A stretch of 64,000 nt of DNA from Bacteroidota bacterium (GTDB lineage: Bacteria; Bacteroidota; Bacteroidia; NS11-12g; UBA955), in assembly GCA_030682255.1 (NCBI GenBank), contig JAUXOK010000027.1, positions 1-64,000 on the forward strand. Reading direction: 5' to 3'. The position numbers and the translations under genes were made by a program. Below, in pieces: positions 33,220 to 42,512 of the stretch. The notes beneath the pieces are model-generated. The model saw nothing but the letters and a program-made list of their open reading frames with translations, was not told where the DNA came from and did not search any database. Numbering within the stretch: the first letter of the stretch is position 1; each line of letters starts with the position of its first letter.

Positions 33220-34959
33220 ATGACCCAAAGTATAAGGCTAAATATTTTTCGATTTCTTTCCATAATATATTTCATTTATGGATTAAGCTACTTTAATTGG
33301 AGGTTAAGGGAGTCTATAAATCAAGATGCTTTAGTTTTTTCTTATACCTTATTTACAGCTGAGTTGCTTATGTTTGGGGGGGCTATACTTATGATTATTA
33401 ATCATTGGGATATTAAAAAAATTAAAATAAGGAAAGCTGTTTATAAACTTTCGCAAATTAAAGACATTGACACTAATGAAGACAGAACAATTGAGGTAGA
33501 TATTTTTATAGCAACATACAATGAACCCCTTGAGATTGTAGAGAAAACAATTATGAGTGCAGTAAAGCTAATGGATTCTACGAAACAAGTAAAGATTAAT
33601 ATTTATTTATGCGATGATGGTAAACGAGATGGCGCAAATATAGGACAAGAGAATTTTAAAGAATTAGCCGCAAAGTATCATATCAAATATGTTTCAAGAA
33701 ATAACAACAAAGGCTACAAAGCCGGTAATCTAAATAATGTTTTCTGGCAATCAGAAGGTGATTTTATTGTAATTCTTGATGCGGATACCATTGTGTATCC
33801 AAATTTTATCAATAATCTTCTCCCATATTTTAAAGACAGAAAAATGGCGTGGGTTCAAAGTCCACAATATTTTTACGACATTCCCAAAGGAAAACCACTC
33901 CTAGATAGTAGAGACACAAATTCAAATTTCCTCAAAGGGTTGGCTAAAGTTTTTCCTTTTCTAACCAAGATAAAAACAGGTAAAGATATTTTCGGTACCG
34001 ACCCCACCATATTCTATCAGGTAATCTTATATCACCGAAATGCTTCAAACGCTTCTTTTTGCTGTGGAGCAGGCTCAATCCATAGAAGAGAAGCACTCGA
34101 AAGTTTGATAATGGACAATAAAAAAGACTTGCTTGACCTCAAATCTGAGGTTGAAATAGACCCATCGATGGTTTTAAATAAAAATTTACTCGAAGATAGA
34201 TCCAATAAATGTATTGGGCCGTTTGTGCATCATATTTCGGAGGATATCTATACCTCAATACTTTTACACGCCAATAGCAGAAAGTGGAAATCGTATCAAC
34301 ACCCAATTCCTGAATGCAAAATGCTTTCACCTCAAACATTGTCGGTATTCGACAAGCAGTTTTCAAGGTATGCAGAAGGTACATTTAGTATTTTTTTTAG
34401 CAAAAACAATCCTATTATAAAAAGAGGATTGACTATTTGGCAGCGCATTGCTTATGCTGAAACTATGTATTCTTACTTTTCCGCTTTTTGGATAATTATT
34501 TTTTTACTTAGCCCAATTATATTTTACTTTACTCTAATACCCCCCTTAAAGGCATTTAGCTTTGATTTTTTCTTAAGGTTTATTATTCTAAACATTTTAA
34601 GTCAAATGCTAACATTATTTGCCTATTGGGGTATTTCTACTAATCGTTCTGACCAATATTTTATATCGGGATTTTGGTTGAAAATAAGAGCCTTTTTCAA
34701 AACAATCATTGGAGGAGAGTTGAAATTCAATACCACTTCAAAAACCAAAGAAAAATCAAATTTTCTGAAAAGTATAAAACTGGTATTACCTCACTTAATT
34801 ATTGTGCTACTAACTTTGATAGGCCTTTTATACAACTGTGTTCTGATATACAACAATCAGCATCCATCACTCTCTGCCTTTTGGGCAAATAATATATGGG
34901 CCACCTTTAACATTTATCAATTAAGTCCTATAATAAGGGCATCACTTATAAAAGATTAA
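33220..34959 (+). CDS. Cellulose-synthase-like family 2 glycosyltransferase
   Basis: About 580 residues; the ATG at 33220 is preferred to the TTG at 33217. Two N-terminal membrane helices (about residues 5-60) precede a GT2 domain with VDIFIATYNEPLEIVEKT (about 90), LCDDGKRDG (about 130), ILDADTIV (about 185), CCGAGSIHRREAL (about 280), the EDIYTS base motif (about 340) and QFSRYAEG (about 379), a QxxRW variant with Tyr for Trp. Four or five C-terminal helices follow. It polymerises or exports a beta-glycan at the inner membrane. It is first of three genes in cassette 11, 3 bp ahead of a DUF3131 gene. Confidence 0.88.
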   Translation: MTQSIRLNIFRFLSIIYFIYGLSYFNWRLRESINQDALVFSYTLFTAELLMFGGAILMIINHWDIKKIKIRKAVYKLSQIKDIDTNEDRTIEVDIFIATYNEPLEIVEKTIMSAVKLMDSTKQVKINIYLCDDGKRDGANIGQENFKELAAKYHIKYVSRNNNKGYKAGNLNNVFWQSEGDFIVILDADTIVYPNFINNLLPYFKDRKMAWVQSPQYFYDIPKGKPLLDSRDTNSNFLKGLAKVFPFLTKIKTGKDIFGTDPTIFYQVILYHRNASNASFCCGAGSIHRREALESLIMDNKKDLLDLKSEVEIDPSMVLNKNLLEDRSNKCIGPFVHHISEDIYTSILLHANSRKWKSYQHPIPECKMLSPQTLSVFDKQFSRYAEGTFSIFFSKNNPIIKRGLTIWQRIAYAETMYSYFSAFWIIIFLLSPIIFYFTLIPPLKAFSFDFFLRFIILNILSQMLTLFAYWGISTNRSDQYFISGFWLKIRAFFKTIIGGELKFNTTSKTKEKSNFLKSIKLVLPHLIIVLLTLIGLLYNCVLIYNNQHPSLSAFWANNIWATFNIYQLSPIIRASLIKD

Positions 34960-34962
34960 ATT

Positions 34963-36300
34963 ATGGAAAATAAAAAAACAGCTTCTTTTTGGGTTAAGCC
35001 TATTGTTTTCATTTTAGGACTAATAGCTTCCATATGGTTGGTGCTATGGATAGAAAAAATTCATCCAAGTGACTTTGGCTTTTACAAAGACATATTTAAA
35101 AGAGAAGAACTTATCCAGAAAAGTGAAGACTACCCATTAAGAGCAACAAAAGTTGAGTTGGATAACAATGAACTTGAAATGGCTAAAATTGCTTGGAAGT
35201 ATTTTGAAAACAATACAATTTCAGAAACAGGAATCGTTAACAGTGTAGATAAATACAATTCGACAACTCTATGGGATATAGGCAGCAGCATTCATGCTTT
35301 TCTTTCTGCTTACGAACTTAATATCATTTCTAAGGCGGAGTTGGATAATAGAATGAATAAATTATTCGAAACTTTAAATAAACTTAAATTATACGACAAC
35401 AAACTTCCCAATAAAGTTTACAACTCAATATCGACAACCATGAGCACCTATGACAATCGACCGACAGAAACTGGAATTGGTTGGTCTGCCATGGATTTAG
35501 GTAGATTTTTAGGAGCTTGCAAAAGACTGATTTTTAATTATCCAGAACACAATCATTTGGTTCAAAATATTATTTCAAAATGGGATTTTTCATTAGCTGT
35601 AGAAGATGCCACTCTGATGGGAATTGGATTGAGTTTTAAGGACGGAGTTGAAAAAAGGGTTCAGGAAGGTAAATTGGGTTATGAGGAATATTGTGCCAAA
35701 GGATTTATTCAGATGGGATACGATGCAAGTAATGCTTTACTATATACCGACTTTCTAACATTTGTGAATGTGAACGGAATAAAAATAGGAACAGACAGTA
35801 GGCAAGTAAAACATCATCCTTCCTATAATTATGTACTTTCAGACCCCTATATTTTAGATGGTTTAGAGTATGGATTTGACATTAACTCATTGGAATTAGG
35901 ATACAGGGTTTTTTTAGCACAAAAACTACAGTCAGAAAAGGTGAACAAACTAATAAGTGTAGGAGAAACACATATTGACCAAGCGCCTTACTTTATTTAC
36001 AACTCCATTTTCACTAATGGAAAACTATGGAATTGCGTATCGGAAAGTGGTGAAGACGCTAATGATTTAAAAACATTTTCAACAGCAGCTGCCATTGGTT
36101 GGCATTATTTATTTGATGACCCCTACAGCACAAAATTGTTTCACCAAGCAAAAGACTTATATGATAAACAATTAGGCTTTTATTCAGGGATATATGAAGT
36201 TACAGGCAAACACAATAAAGCCGCTACTTGCAATGTAAATTCATTAGTTCTTTGCGCAATTAATTACAAGAGCAAAGGCCCTTTAATATTCAACAAATAG
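34963..36300 (+). CDS. DUF3131-family membrane-anchored glycan-associated protein
   Basis: A 445-residue protein with one N-terminal membrane helix (about residues 9-28) and an (alpha/alpha) barrel-like domain of DUF3131 type: AWKYFENNTISETGIVNSVD (about 73-92), TTLWDIGSSIHAFLSAYELN (about 95-115), RPTETGIGWSAMDLGRFLGA (about 163-182) and a second half repeating the pattern near the C-terminus. Relatives resemble glucoamylase-type glycan hydrolases and sit beside cellulose-synthase-like enzymes. It probably trims or binds the polymer made by the upstream enzyme in the periplasm. Confidence 0.75.
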   Translation: MENKKTASFWVKPIVFILGLIASIWLVLWIEKIHPSDFGFYKDIFKREELIQKSEDYPLRATKVELDNNELEMAKIAWKYFENNTISETGIVNSVDKYNSTTLWDIGSSIHAFLSAYELNIISKAELDNRMNKLFETLNKLKLYDNKLPNKVYNSISTTMSTYDNRPTETGIGWSAMDLGRFLGACKRLIFNYPEHNHLVQNIISKWDFSLAVEDATLMGIGLSFKDGVEKRVQEGKLGYEEYCAKGFIQMGYDASNALLYTDFLTFVNVNGIKIGTDSRQVKHHPSYNYVLSDPYILDGLEYGFDINSLELGYRVFLAQKLQSEKVNKLISVGETHIDQAPYFIYNSIFTNGKLWNCVSESGEDANDLKTFSTAAAIGWHYLFDDPYSTKLFHQAKDLYDKQLGFYSGIYEVTGKHNKAATCNVNSLVLCAINYKSKGPLIFNK

Positions 36301-36304
36301 ATTT

Positions 36305-37165
36305 ATGTATAGAACCATACTTCTTTTGATTTTATCTATTTTTGCTAACCGAGTTTATTCACAGGGAAAAAAATATCCCGATCATTTTGGTGATGTATTT
36401 AAGTCAAAAAAATGCTTGCTTGGCAAAAAGATTATTAAAGGCGATGTTGGATTTGCGACATCTAAAATATCTTTCATTAATGACCAAGGAAACCTAACCG
36501 AATTTTTTCGACTAACCAATAAAGTAAATCTTAACATCAATTTATTTAAAGACTTTTACATTAAAAATACCTTTTATTTTGATCTAATTGAAAATAAAGA
36601 ATCGCCACCATGGCTTGCCAACCATTTTTATGCTATGGGTGTTTATAACTGGCGTAACAAAACCTTCTCATACGGGTTTGAAAATTTTCAGCCGAACAGA
36701 TTTAAAAATGCGCAATTTGATTATTGGACAAATTTGAAAAGAGGGTTATTTTTTGTAAATTACAACTATGAGTTAAGTAAGACTAACTTTCCTAAAATTC
36801 CAATATTTTTTGACAAAACCTCAAAACTCGTTATGGTTCCCTTGCTTCGTTTGCAACCAGAGTTTGTTGATGCTAATAACCAAAAAGCAGGAAATTTAAG
36901 GCCAATATTAGGAACGAATATCCGCTATGTAATATATAAAAACATTTACATTGAAACAGGCTTGTTTTACTATCCAATAACAAAAACACGACTACCATGG
37001 GATCCGGATTTCACTTACGGTTTTGGTATTTTTGATTATCGTGCATTTAAAGTGAATATGAGTTATGGCAATTGGATTGCGAATCGATATCCATGGGCAA
37101 ACAAAGAGATAAAGCATGGTTTTATGAATGGAGAATTCACCTTAAACATCAATTATGCATGGTAA
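36305..37165 (+). CDS. Outer-membrane barrel protein of the glycan cassette
   Basis: A 286-residue protein with a signal peptide (MYRTILLLILSIFANRVYSQ, cleavage about residue 20). Strands alternate through the mature protein (VNLNINLFKDFYIKNTFYFD, FSYGFENFQPNRF, YKNIYIETGLFYYP) and it ends MNGEFTLNINYAW, an aromatic terminal strand as in barrels. Four bases separate it from the DUF3131 gene, so it is likely the outer-membrane partner for glycan export or anchoring. No named family recognised. Confidence 0.7.
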   Translation: MYRTILLLILSIFANRVYSQGKKYPDHFGDVFKSKKCLLGKKIIKGDVGFATSKISFINDQGNLTEFFRLTNKVNLNINLFKDFYIKNTFYFDLIENKESPPWLANHFYAMGVYNWRNKTFSYGFENFQPNRFKNAQFDYWTNLKRGLFFVNYNYELSKTNFPKIPIFFDKTSKLVMVPLLRLQPEFVDANNQKAGNLRPILGTNIRYVIYKNIYIETGLFYYPITKTRLPWDPDFTYGFGIFDYRAFKVNMSYGNWIANRYPWANKEIKHGFMNGEFTLNINYAW

Positions 37166-37166
37166 A

Positions 37167-37346
37167 AACTTCCCATAACAGGCGTTTGGCTCAATGGCGG
37201 GTTCAGTGGTTAATTGAACATTCTGCCTCGCATCAACTTTTAGCTTCGCTGCAACTTCGTGGTGTGGTGTATTGCCAGTTTAGTGCTCCGATCCCGCAGA
37301 ATTGTGGGACGCTTCTTCGCAAAGCCGCAAAACGTTACCTGCAAGC
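37167..37346 (+). repeat. attC-12
   Basis: R'' CCATAAC (37173-37179), extended AACTTCCCATAAC, pairs with the start of cassette 11 (GTTATGAGAAATT) with two mismatches. R' is GTTACCT (37334-37340). The long interior carries a CCCGCAGAATTGTGGG palindrome. Confidence 0.85.
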
Positions 37347-37369
37347 TTAAACAGACACGAAACAACATT

Positions 37370-37795
37370 ATGACAGGAAAATATGAAATAATAATCGCAT
37401 TGACCGTTCTATCATTCGGACTTTATTCGTGCACAAACTCGACTGATAAAAAACAGAATGATAAAACAAAAACACACGAAAGACTCATAAACTGTAAGAC
37501 TAAATTCATAATGGAAGACGGAGAAGAAGCGGATGGTTATCACGAAGATTATGAAAACTTTATCAAGGACTATTTATCAGACGAACAAAAAGGAGACACT
37601 TTAATAGTAACAACTCTAATTGAAGTAAATGCTTGCGGTATGACAATTGGAGATATTGAATTTTCGGGAGACACTTTGTTTTTAAAAACAAGACAAATTG
37701 CGGACGAAGTTTGTGCCTCAACAATGTTTGAAAAGTTTACATACAGAATTCACAACCCTGACAATAAAAAGTATGAAATACAAAGCGAAAGATAG
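37370..37795 (+). CDS. Small lipoprotein of unknown function (cassette 12)
   Basis: A 141-residue protein from the ATG at 37370; a longer frame from 37259 would start inside attC-12 and is rejected. The N-terminus is a lipoprotein signal (LTVLSFGLYSCTNS, lipid Cys about residue 20). The mature part is acidic with several Cys (INCKTKF, NACGMTI, DEVCAS). No domain recognised. It is a single-gene cassette of 613 bp with a 36-bp leader, the classical cassette format. Confidence 0.7.
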   Translation: MTGKYEIIIALTVLSFGLYSCTNSTDKKQNDKTKTHERLINCKTKFIMEDGEEADGYHEDYENFIKDYLSDEQKGDTLIVTTLIEVNACGMTIGDIEFSGDTLFLKTRQIADEVCASTMFEKFTYRIHNPDNKKYEIQSER

Positions 37796-37798
37796 TAT

Positions 37799-37961
37799 GC
37801 CAGCAGGTAACAGCTCCAACAAGAAATTGGCGGTTCATTGCTCCGCAGACAGTTTTGTGGTTAATCATCCGCCAGCTGGCGGACTCCGCATCAATCTCGG
37901 CTGAGCCGAGATGGTAAAAATCGCCACCTTCGCCAAGCCCGAAAACGTTAGTGGCAAGCAT
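37799..37961 (+). repeat. attC-13
   Basis: R'' AGGTAAC (37805-37811), extended GCCAGCAGGTAAC, complements the start of cassette 12 (GTTACCTGCAAGC). R' is GTTAGTG (37947-37953). Inside are the perfect palindrome TCCGCCAGCTGGCGGA (about 37868-37883) and TCTCGGCTGAGCCGAGA. Confidence 0.88.
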
Positions 37962-37988
37962 AGACGACACAACCACGACAATTAGACA

Positions 37989-38663
37989 ATGACTTTTTAC
38001 GAACATATTTTATCATTTATAACTGACGGTAGTAAACGACTTTCGACACGGGCGACAGTTGTTATACTGACTTTGACTTGTATTCTTTTGCTTGACAACA
38101 TTTTCGGAGTTTCTTTTTATTTCAATAATCAGCGACAACTTGACCAACTTAAATCTATCACGGAACTACGCAAGGACACTACTTTGACGGCTGACACAAG
38201 AACAAAACTTTTTGAACTTGAACGACAAACGCTTGGCAGAAAAACTATCATTGACTATTCGTTATCCTTTTTCCGAAATATATCGTGGACAAGTTCTAAA
38301 ACAAGCCAGAACACGACAAACAATAACGCTAATCCTAATCCTGTTCCCATTCGTAACGATTTTTGGTTTTTAATTTCTGCATCTGGACTTTATATTTTAG
38401 TGACAATATTTGTTGTTTCTGTTCTCTTGCTGACAGACAAGAAAACTCCATTCCTACAACTTCTTGCTTCAATGATTGTGTTTATAATAGTCATGTTCTT
38501 TACATCATGGTTTAACTTTTGGCTGTTTGACAAAATAATTCCAGACCAAGTTTTCGGTAGTTGGACGTGGAACTATGTGATAAACTTTGCAATTCAAATC
38601 GGACTAATTCTCGGTTTGACCTTTGCGACAAAAACAATGAATAAGCAAAATGCCAGCCGCTAA
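37989..38663 (+). CDS. Integral membrane protein of unknown function (cassette 13)
   Basis: A 224-residue protein with four predicted membrane helices: about residues 23-43 (VVILTLTCILLLDNIFGVSF), 125-147 (FLISASGLYILVTIFVVSVL), 155-178 (LLASMIVFIIVMFFTSWFNF) and 192-212. A soluble loop of about 70 residues with an Asn-rich stretch (NTTNNNANPNPVP) lies between helices 1 and 2. No family recognised. Its TAA stop falls inside the R'' box of attC-14, and the leader is 42 bp with no promoter. Codons are GAC/AAC-biased as in cassette 6. Confidence 0.7.
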   Translation: MTFYEHILSFITDGSKRLSTRATVVILTLTCILLLDNIFGVSFYFNNQRQLDQLKSITELRKDTTLTADTRTKLFELERQTLGRKTIIDYSLSFFRNISWTSSKTSQNTTNNNANPNPVPIRNDFWFLISASGLYILVTIFVVSVLLLTDKKTPFLQLLASMIVFIIVMFFTSWFNFWLFDKIIPDQVFGSWTWNYVINFAIQIGLILGLTFATKTMNKQNASR

Positions 38664-38786
38664 CAGGCGTTTGGCAAAAAAGCGAGTTAAGTGCATAAAT
38701 GAAGTCTCGGCTGAGCCGAGATGCTTCGATCCCGCTGAATTGTGGGACGCCACCTTCGGTTAGCTTCAAAACGTTAGTGGTCAGCT
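38650..38786 (+). repeat. attC-14
   Basis: R'' CGCTAAC (38658-38664), extended ATGCCAGCCGCTAAC, pairs with the start of cassette 13 (GTTAGTGGCAAGCAT) with a few mismatches. R' is GTTAGTG (38773-38779). The interior has TCTCGGCTGAGCCGAGA and a decayed GATCCCGCTGAATTGTGGGA. Confidence 0.85.
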
Positions 38787-38808
38787 TAAAACGACAACAC
38801 ATCAAAAA

Positions 38809-39669
38809 ATGAATTTTAACTTAAGTCAACCATACCCGTTAAACGAATCCATAAAATGGCGATTACTTAATAGCTTTTTATTCGGAACTTTTGTTTTTCT
38901 GTTTCTTTTCATCTTTCAACCTTTTGAATTAAGTAAGTTACCATACAACATTTTGCCGATCGCTTTGGGTTATGGGGCTGTTTGCTTTGTAATGATGGCA
39001 ATTCTAAACTTGGGAGTGTGCATGTCTTTTCCTAATTGTTTTTCAGAAAATAGTTGGACAACAAAAAAAGAAATTCTTTGGACAATTTTAAACGTGTTTC
39101 TTATCGGTTTAGCTAATTATATTTTCTCTTTTTTAATAAAAATCACAGCCTTTACTTGGGAAAATTTATTTTTGTTTGAAGCTTATACCATCGCGGTGGC
39201 TGTGTTTCCACTCACCATTTCAATACTTTTAAATCAAGTTCGATTGAATAACAAATTTGAAAAACAAGCACAACAGTTAAATGAAGATATAGAGGAAAAA
39301 CAAAGCAAATTTATTGCTGAAACAGTTCACAATCGAAAAACAATTGGAATTGACGAATTTGAACTTATGGTAGATAACTTTCTTTATGCAAAAGCAGACG
39401 ATAACTATGTAACAATTTATTATATAAACAACGAAACTGTTTCTCGAAAAATGCTTCGCAACACTTTAAAAAATGTGTATTTGCTATTTACTGAACATAC
39501 AGAAATTTTAAAGTGTCATAAAAGTTACATTGTAAATCTTAATCACGTTCAGCGTATTTCGGGTAATGCACAAGGTTACAAACTTCATTTGAAAGGAACA
39601 GACGAAATTCTACCTGTTTCCAGAACACTTAATGAAAACATTAAGTTGTACTTTGCCGATTACCACTAG
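38809..39669 (+). CDS. Membrane-bound LytTR-family transcriptional regulator
   Basis: A 286-residue protein with four membrane helices in residues 20-140 and a C-terminal LytTR DNA-binding domain (about 185-284): NFLYAKADDNYVTIYYINNE, SRKMLRNTLKNV, ILKCHKSYIVNLNHVQRISG, then YKLHLKGTDEILPVSRT. Between them is a short linker (about 145-180). This membrane-LytTR layout is common in Bacteroidota, probably as a one-component sensor. It is the first gene of cassette 14 with a 36-bp leader; the following DUF2306-like gene, 127 bp on, is a plausible target. Confidence 0.88.
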   Translation: MNFNLSQPYPLNESIKWRLLNSFLFGTFVFLFLFIFQPFELSKLPYNILPIALGYGAVCFVMMAILNLGVCMSFPNCFSENSWTTKKEILWTILNVFLIGLANYIFSFLIKITAFTWENLFLFEAYTIAVAVFPLTISILLNQVRLNNKFEKQAQQLNEDIEEKQSKFIAETVHNRKTIGIDEFELMVDNFLYAKADDNYVTIYYINNETVSRKMLRNTLKNVYLLFTEHTEILKCHKSYIVNLNHVQRISGNAQGYKLHLKGTDEILPVSRTLNENIKLYFADYH

Positions 39670-39796
39670 TCAATTCATTTCACCGAAAACAGTTTACCAT
39701 ACGCCACAAAACTTGCCATTAGCCACATTTTGCTTGTGTTAAAAGAGATTAGTATTCACTTTTGCGATATTGATTAATACTTAAAAACAAGTAATT

Positions 39797-40453
39797 ATGG
39801 ACATCCTTTTTAAAACATTTTTGACATTTCACATTATTGGTGGCGTAACCGGTTTACTGACAGGTTTTTTAAACATGATTGCTAAGAAAGGAGACTCAAG
39901 GCATAGAATTGTAGGAAAGATATTCTTTTTTTCTATGTTAACTGCAGGATTGTCTTCTCTTGTTTTGTCAACCATAAATCCAAGTCTTTTTATGTTCATG
40001 GTAGGTATTTTTACAGTTTACATGGTAGGTACAGGAAAACGCTACCTACATTTGAAAATGCTTAACCAAATGCAAAAACCTAAAATCATTGATTGGAGTT
40101 TGACAATCGGAATGATGCTTGCTGGTATTCTATTTATAGGATTAGGGGTATTGAGTTTGCTGAAATCAAATTTGTTTGGACTTGTTTTTATAACTTTCGG
40201 TTTTCTAGGTTTGCTATTTGTCCGACATGATTTTAAAAACTATACTGGCAAATCACATCTTTTGAACTATTGGCTTTCAGAGCATTTACAAAGGATGATT
40301 GGTGCTTTTATAGCTTCAACGACAGCTTTTTTAGTTGTAAATGCAAAATATCTACCCGAATCTATTCCACTTATTCTATACTGGCTTTTACCAACAATTA
40401 TTTTTACACCCCTCATCATAAAATGGGCAAACAAATATGAAGTCAAAAAATAA
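39797..40453 (+). CDS. DUF2306-like integral membrane protein
   Basis: A 218-residue protein with six or seven membrane helices, starting KTFLTFHIIGGVTGLLTGFL and followed by KKGDSRHRIVGKIFFFSML (about residues 33-51), the histidine-containing pattern of DUF2306 proteins. Conserved His residues on helices suggest a haem- or metal-type site, but the function is unknown. Upstream, ACTTTTGCGATAT (about 39757-39769) resembles the -7 region of the cassette 9 barrel gene. Its last 17 bases overlap the next gene. Confidence 0.75.
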   Translation: MDILFKTFLTFHIIGGVTGLLTGFLNMIAKKGDSRHRIVGKIFFFSMLTAGLSSLVLSTINPSLFMFMVGIFTVYMVGTGKRYLHLKMLNQMQKPKIIDWSLTIGMMLAGILFIGLGVLSLLKSNLFGLVFITFGFLGLLFVRHDFKNYTGKSHLLNYWLSEHLQRMIGAFIASTTAFLVVNAKYLPESIPLILYWLLPTIIFTPLIIKWANKYEVKK

Positions 40454-41789
40454 GAACTTACTAAGAATTCTAAAACCCTATGAGTTCAGTTTGAAAATAC
40501 AAGAATTAAATAGAATACTCCTTTTAATTTTTATCTTTTCATTTGCTAATTTGGGACACTCACAAGTATACACTGAAAAGCAAACAAGACACAGATTTGC
40601 CCAACTTAATCTTGGGTTTGATTTTCAGTCAGGCTTTGGTGGTTCAACCAAGTATTTTGACGCACAAGGTAATACTCAAACATTAAATTTATCAAACAAT
40701 TACTCACCAAGATTCATAATTGGCGGCACACATTTTTGGGGCCATGCAGATTTTTATATCGCTATTCCATTGTTTTCTCCAACTTTTAAAAAAGATAATC
40801 AAGAAATAACAACACTTAAGGGTGTCGAGACAGCTTTTAAATATTACCCATTTAGGATTGAAAACAATAAAATACGACCATATATTGGTACTTCTTTCGC
40901 CTCTAGTATTTTTGAACACAAAAACAACAATTTTCAATATTCAAGCGGTCCAGAGTTAAATTATACAAGTTTTCCATTACTCTGCGGACTTACTTTCAAT
41001 ACCAAGAATCACTTAATTGAATTTGGATTTTCTTGGAATTATCAAAATAAGCGCGACTACTACATATCTCGTTCTCAAATAGAGCAAATAAACACTACTC
41101 CATTCCATGCTACCCTTTCTTATAGATACATGCTTGAAACCACAATGAGCGCTGAAAAAGGTTGGGAATCTGGAAGAACAAAGGAAGTTACTAATATTTT
41201 AGCCGATAGAGGTAGACTAAATGGATTTTATGCGGGTGTAGGAATTTCTTCAGCTTTTTGGCTAAAACAGAGCGAATATAACAAAACAAATAGGCCTTAT
41301 ATTGGAAAGTATAGTTCGTCAACCATGCCAGATTTTACTTTTGGCTATTATCTGCATAAACCAGACCTGAATTTAGCAATTGGATACAGAGGTTACAGCA
41401 CATCAACATACACTTATGGTGCATCTCAGCAATTGAACAGACAGTCACTATTGTTTGAAGCAACCAAGTTTTTATTAGATTATCATGGTTTTGTTCCATT
41501 TATAGGGCCAACAATTAGCTATGAAAACCTTTCTTTTAAAGAAGATTTTGAAGAACAGATGACTTTTGATGTTGGAGAACGAAAATTTGGATATGGTCTT
41601 ACATTTGGTTGGGATATTAGACCCAATAGAATTCAATCTTGGATACTTAGAACCAATTTAAGGTGGTATCCCAATCTGTTTTTGGAAGTTGAACCAAACG
41701 CGAAAGTTTCCTTTGATAATTTGGAATTTAATTTTATACAATTAATCATTTACCCGAGTAGAATGATAAAAAGAAAGCCGAACAGCTAA
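40437..41789 (+). CDS. Outer-membrane beta-barrel protein
   Basis: A 450-residue protein. The ATG at 40437 overlaps the previous stop; a signal-peptide-like segment (RILLLIFIFSFANLGHSQ) lies at residues 25-42, so translation may start a little later. The mature part has many amphipathic strands in two similar halves (RPYIGTSFASSIFE and FYAGVGISSAFWL), with long periplasmic turns. It looks like an OmpA-type or PorT-like barrel rather than a TonB receptor. The TAA stop (41787-41789) lies within the R'' box of attC-15. Confidence 0.7.
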   Translation: MKSKNKNLLRILKPYEFSLKIQELNRILLLIFIFSFANLGHSQVYTEKQTRHRFAQLNLGFDFQSGFGGSTKYFDAQGNTQTLNLSNNYSPRFIIGGTHFWGHADFYIAIPLFSPTFKKDNQEITTLKGVETAFKYYPFRIENNKIRPYIGTSFASSIFEHKNNNFQYSSGPELNYTSFPLLCGLTFNTKNHLIEFGFSWNYQNKRDYYISRSQIEQINTTPFHATLSYRYMLETTMSAEKGWESGRTKEVTNILADRGRLNGFYAGVGISSAFWLKQSEYNKTNRPYIGKYSSSTMPDFTFGYYLHKPDLNLAIGYRGYSTSTYTYGASQQLNRQSLLFEATKFLLDYHGFVPFIGPTISYENLSFKEDFEEQMTFDVGERKFGYGLTFGWDIRPNRIQSWILRTNLRWYPNLFLEVEPNAKVSFDNLEFNFIQLIIYPSRMIKRKPNS

Positions 41790-41926
41790 CAGCACCTACA
41801 AGAAATTGGCGTTCTGTTTAGCGGAGCAGTGCATAAATGAAGTCTCGGCTGAGCCGAGATGCTTCTATCACGATAGTTTTCGAGACGCCATCTTCGCCAA
41901 GCCCTAAAGCGTTGGCTACAAGCACA
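41777..41926 (+). repeat. attC-15
   Basis: R'' AGCTAAC (41784-41790). Pairing with the start of cassette 14 is limited to the core GTTAG plus scattered bases, weaker than elsewhere, so cassette 14 may be a fusion of two older cassettes. R' is GTTGGCT (41911-41917). Interior has TCTCGGCTGAGCCGAGA and a CTATCACGATAG palindrome. Confidence 0.78.
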
Positions 41927-41949
41927 CCGAATCTCACTAATAGGCAGAA

Positions 41950-42456
41950 ATGAAAGAAATAGTTGAACTTTCAGACAAGACAATAACCATCGACAGAAAC
42001 GAATTTCTGAAAGTGAAAGGTAGTATTGATACAAATGTGTACTATGTGGAAAGCGGAAGTTTGAGAGTTTTGGTGTTAGATGACTATGAAGAACAAATAG
42101 TTCGGTTTGGTTACAAAGAGAATTTAATTGTTTCGTTGGACTCTTTTTTGACAGGGAAACCTTCTAACTTTTATATTCAAGCAATTAAAAAGACTGTTGT
42201 AAAAGTCGTAACCAAAGAACAAATTAACATGTTTTTAGAAAAAGAAAATAATCAAAATCTATGGACGGAAATTTTAGAAAATTTGGTTGTTCAACAAATG
42301 GAACGAGAAATTGACATTTTGACAAATTCGCCAAAACAACGATATGAAAGAGTTTTAAAACGAAGCCCACAACTTTTTCAAGAAATTCCAAATAGACATA
42401 TTGCAAATTATTTGAGAATGAGTGCCGAAACTTTATCAAGACTAAAAAAGTCTTGA
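41950..42456 (+). CDS. Crp/Fnr-family regulator (cassette 15)
   Basis: A 168-residue Crp-like regulator, shorter at the N-terminus than the family norm: the beta-roll begins almost at once (residues 5-100; KVKGSIDTNVYYVESGSLRV) and a compact winged helix follows (about 130-168; PNRHIANYLRMSAETLSRLK). No obvious cAMP-binding Arg. It is followed 56 bp later by a DinB-like gene that it may control. Third Crp-type regulator in the array besides those in cassettes 9 and 17. Confidence 0.83.
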   Translation: MKEIVELSDKTITIDRNEFLKVKGSIDTNVYYVESGSLRVLVLDDYEEQIVRFGYKENLIVSLDSFLTGKPSNFYIQAIKKTVVKVVTKEQINMFLEKENNQNLWTEILENLVVQQMEREIDILTNSPKQRYERVLKRSPQLFQEIPNRHIANYLRMSAETLSRLKKS

Positions 42457-42512
42457 CTTCAATCAAGATTTATGGAAAATACTTTTTAGAACTTTGCATA
42501 AAATTTTATATT

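Noticed and set aside
39669-39797. Hidden attC between the LytTR and DUF2306 genes
   Set aside because: CACAAAACTTGCCATTAGCC has slight similarity, but no GTT core with a matching R'' or arms was found.
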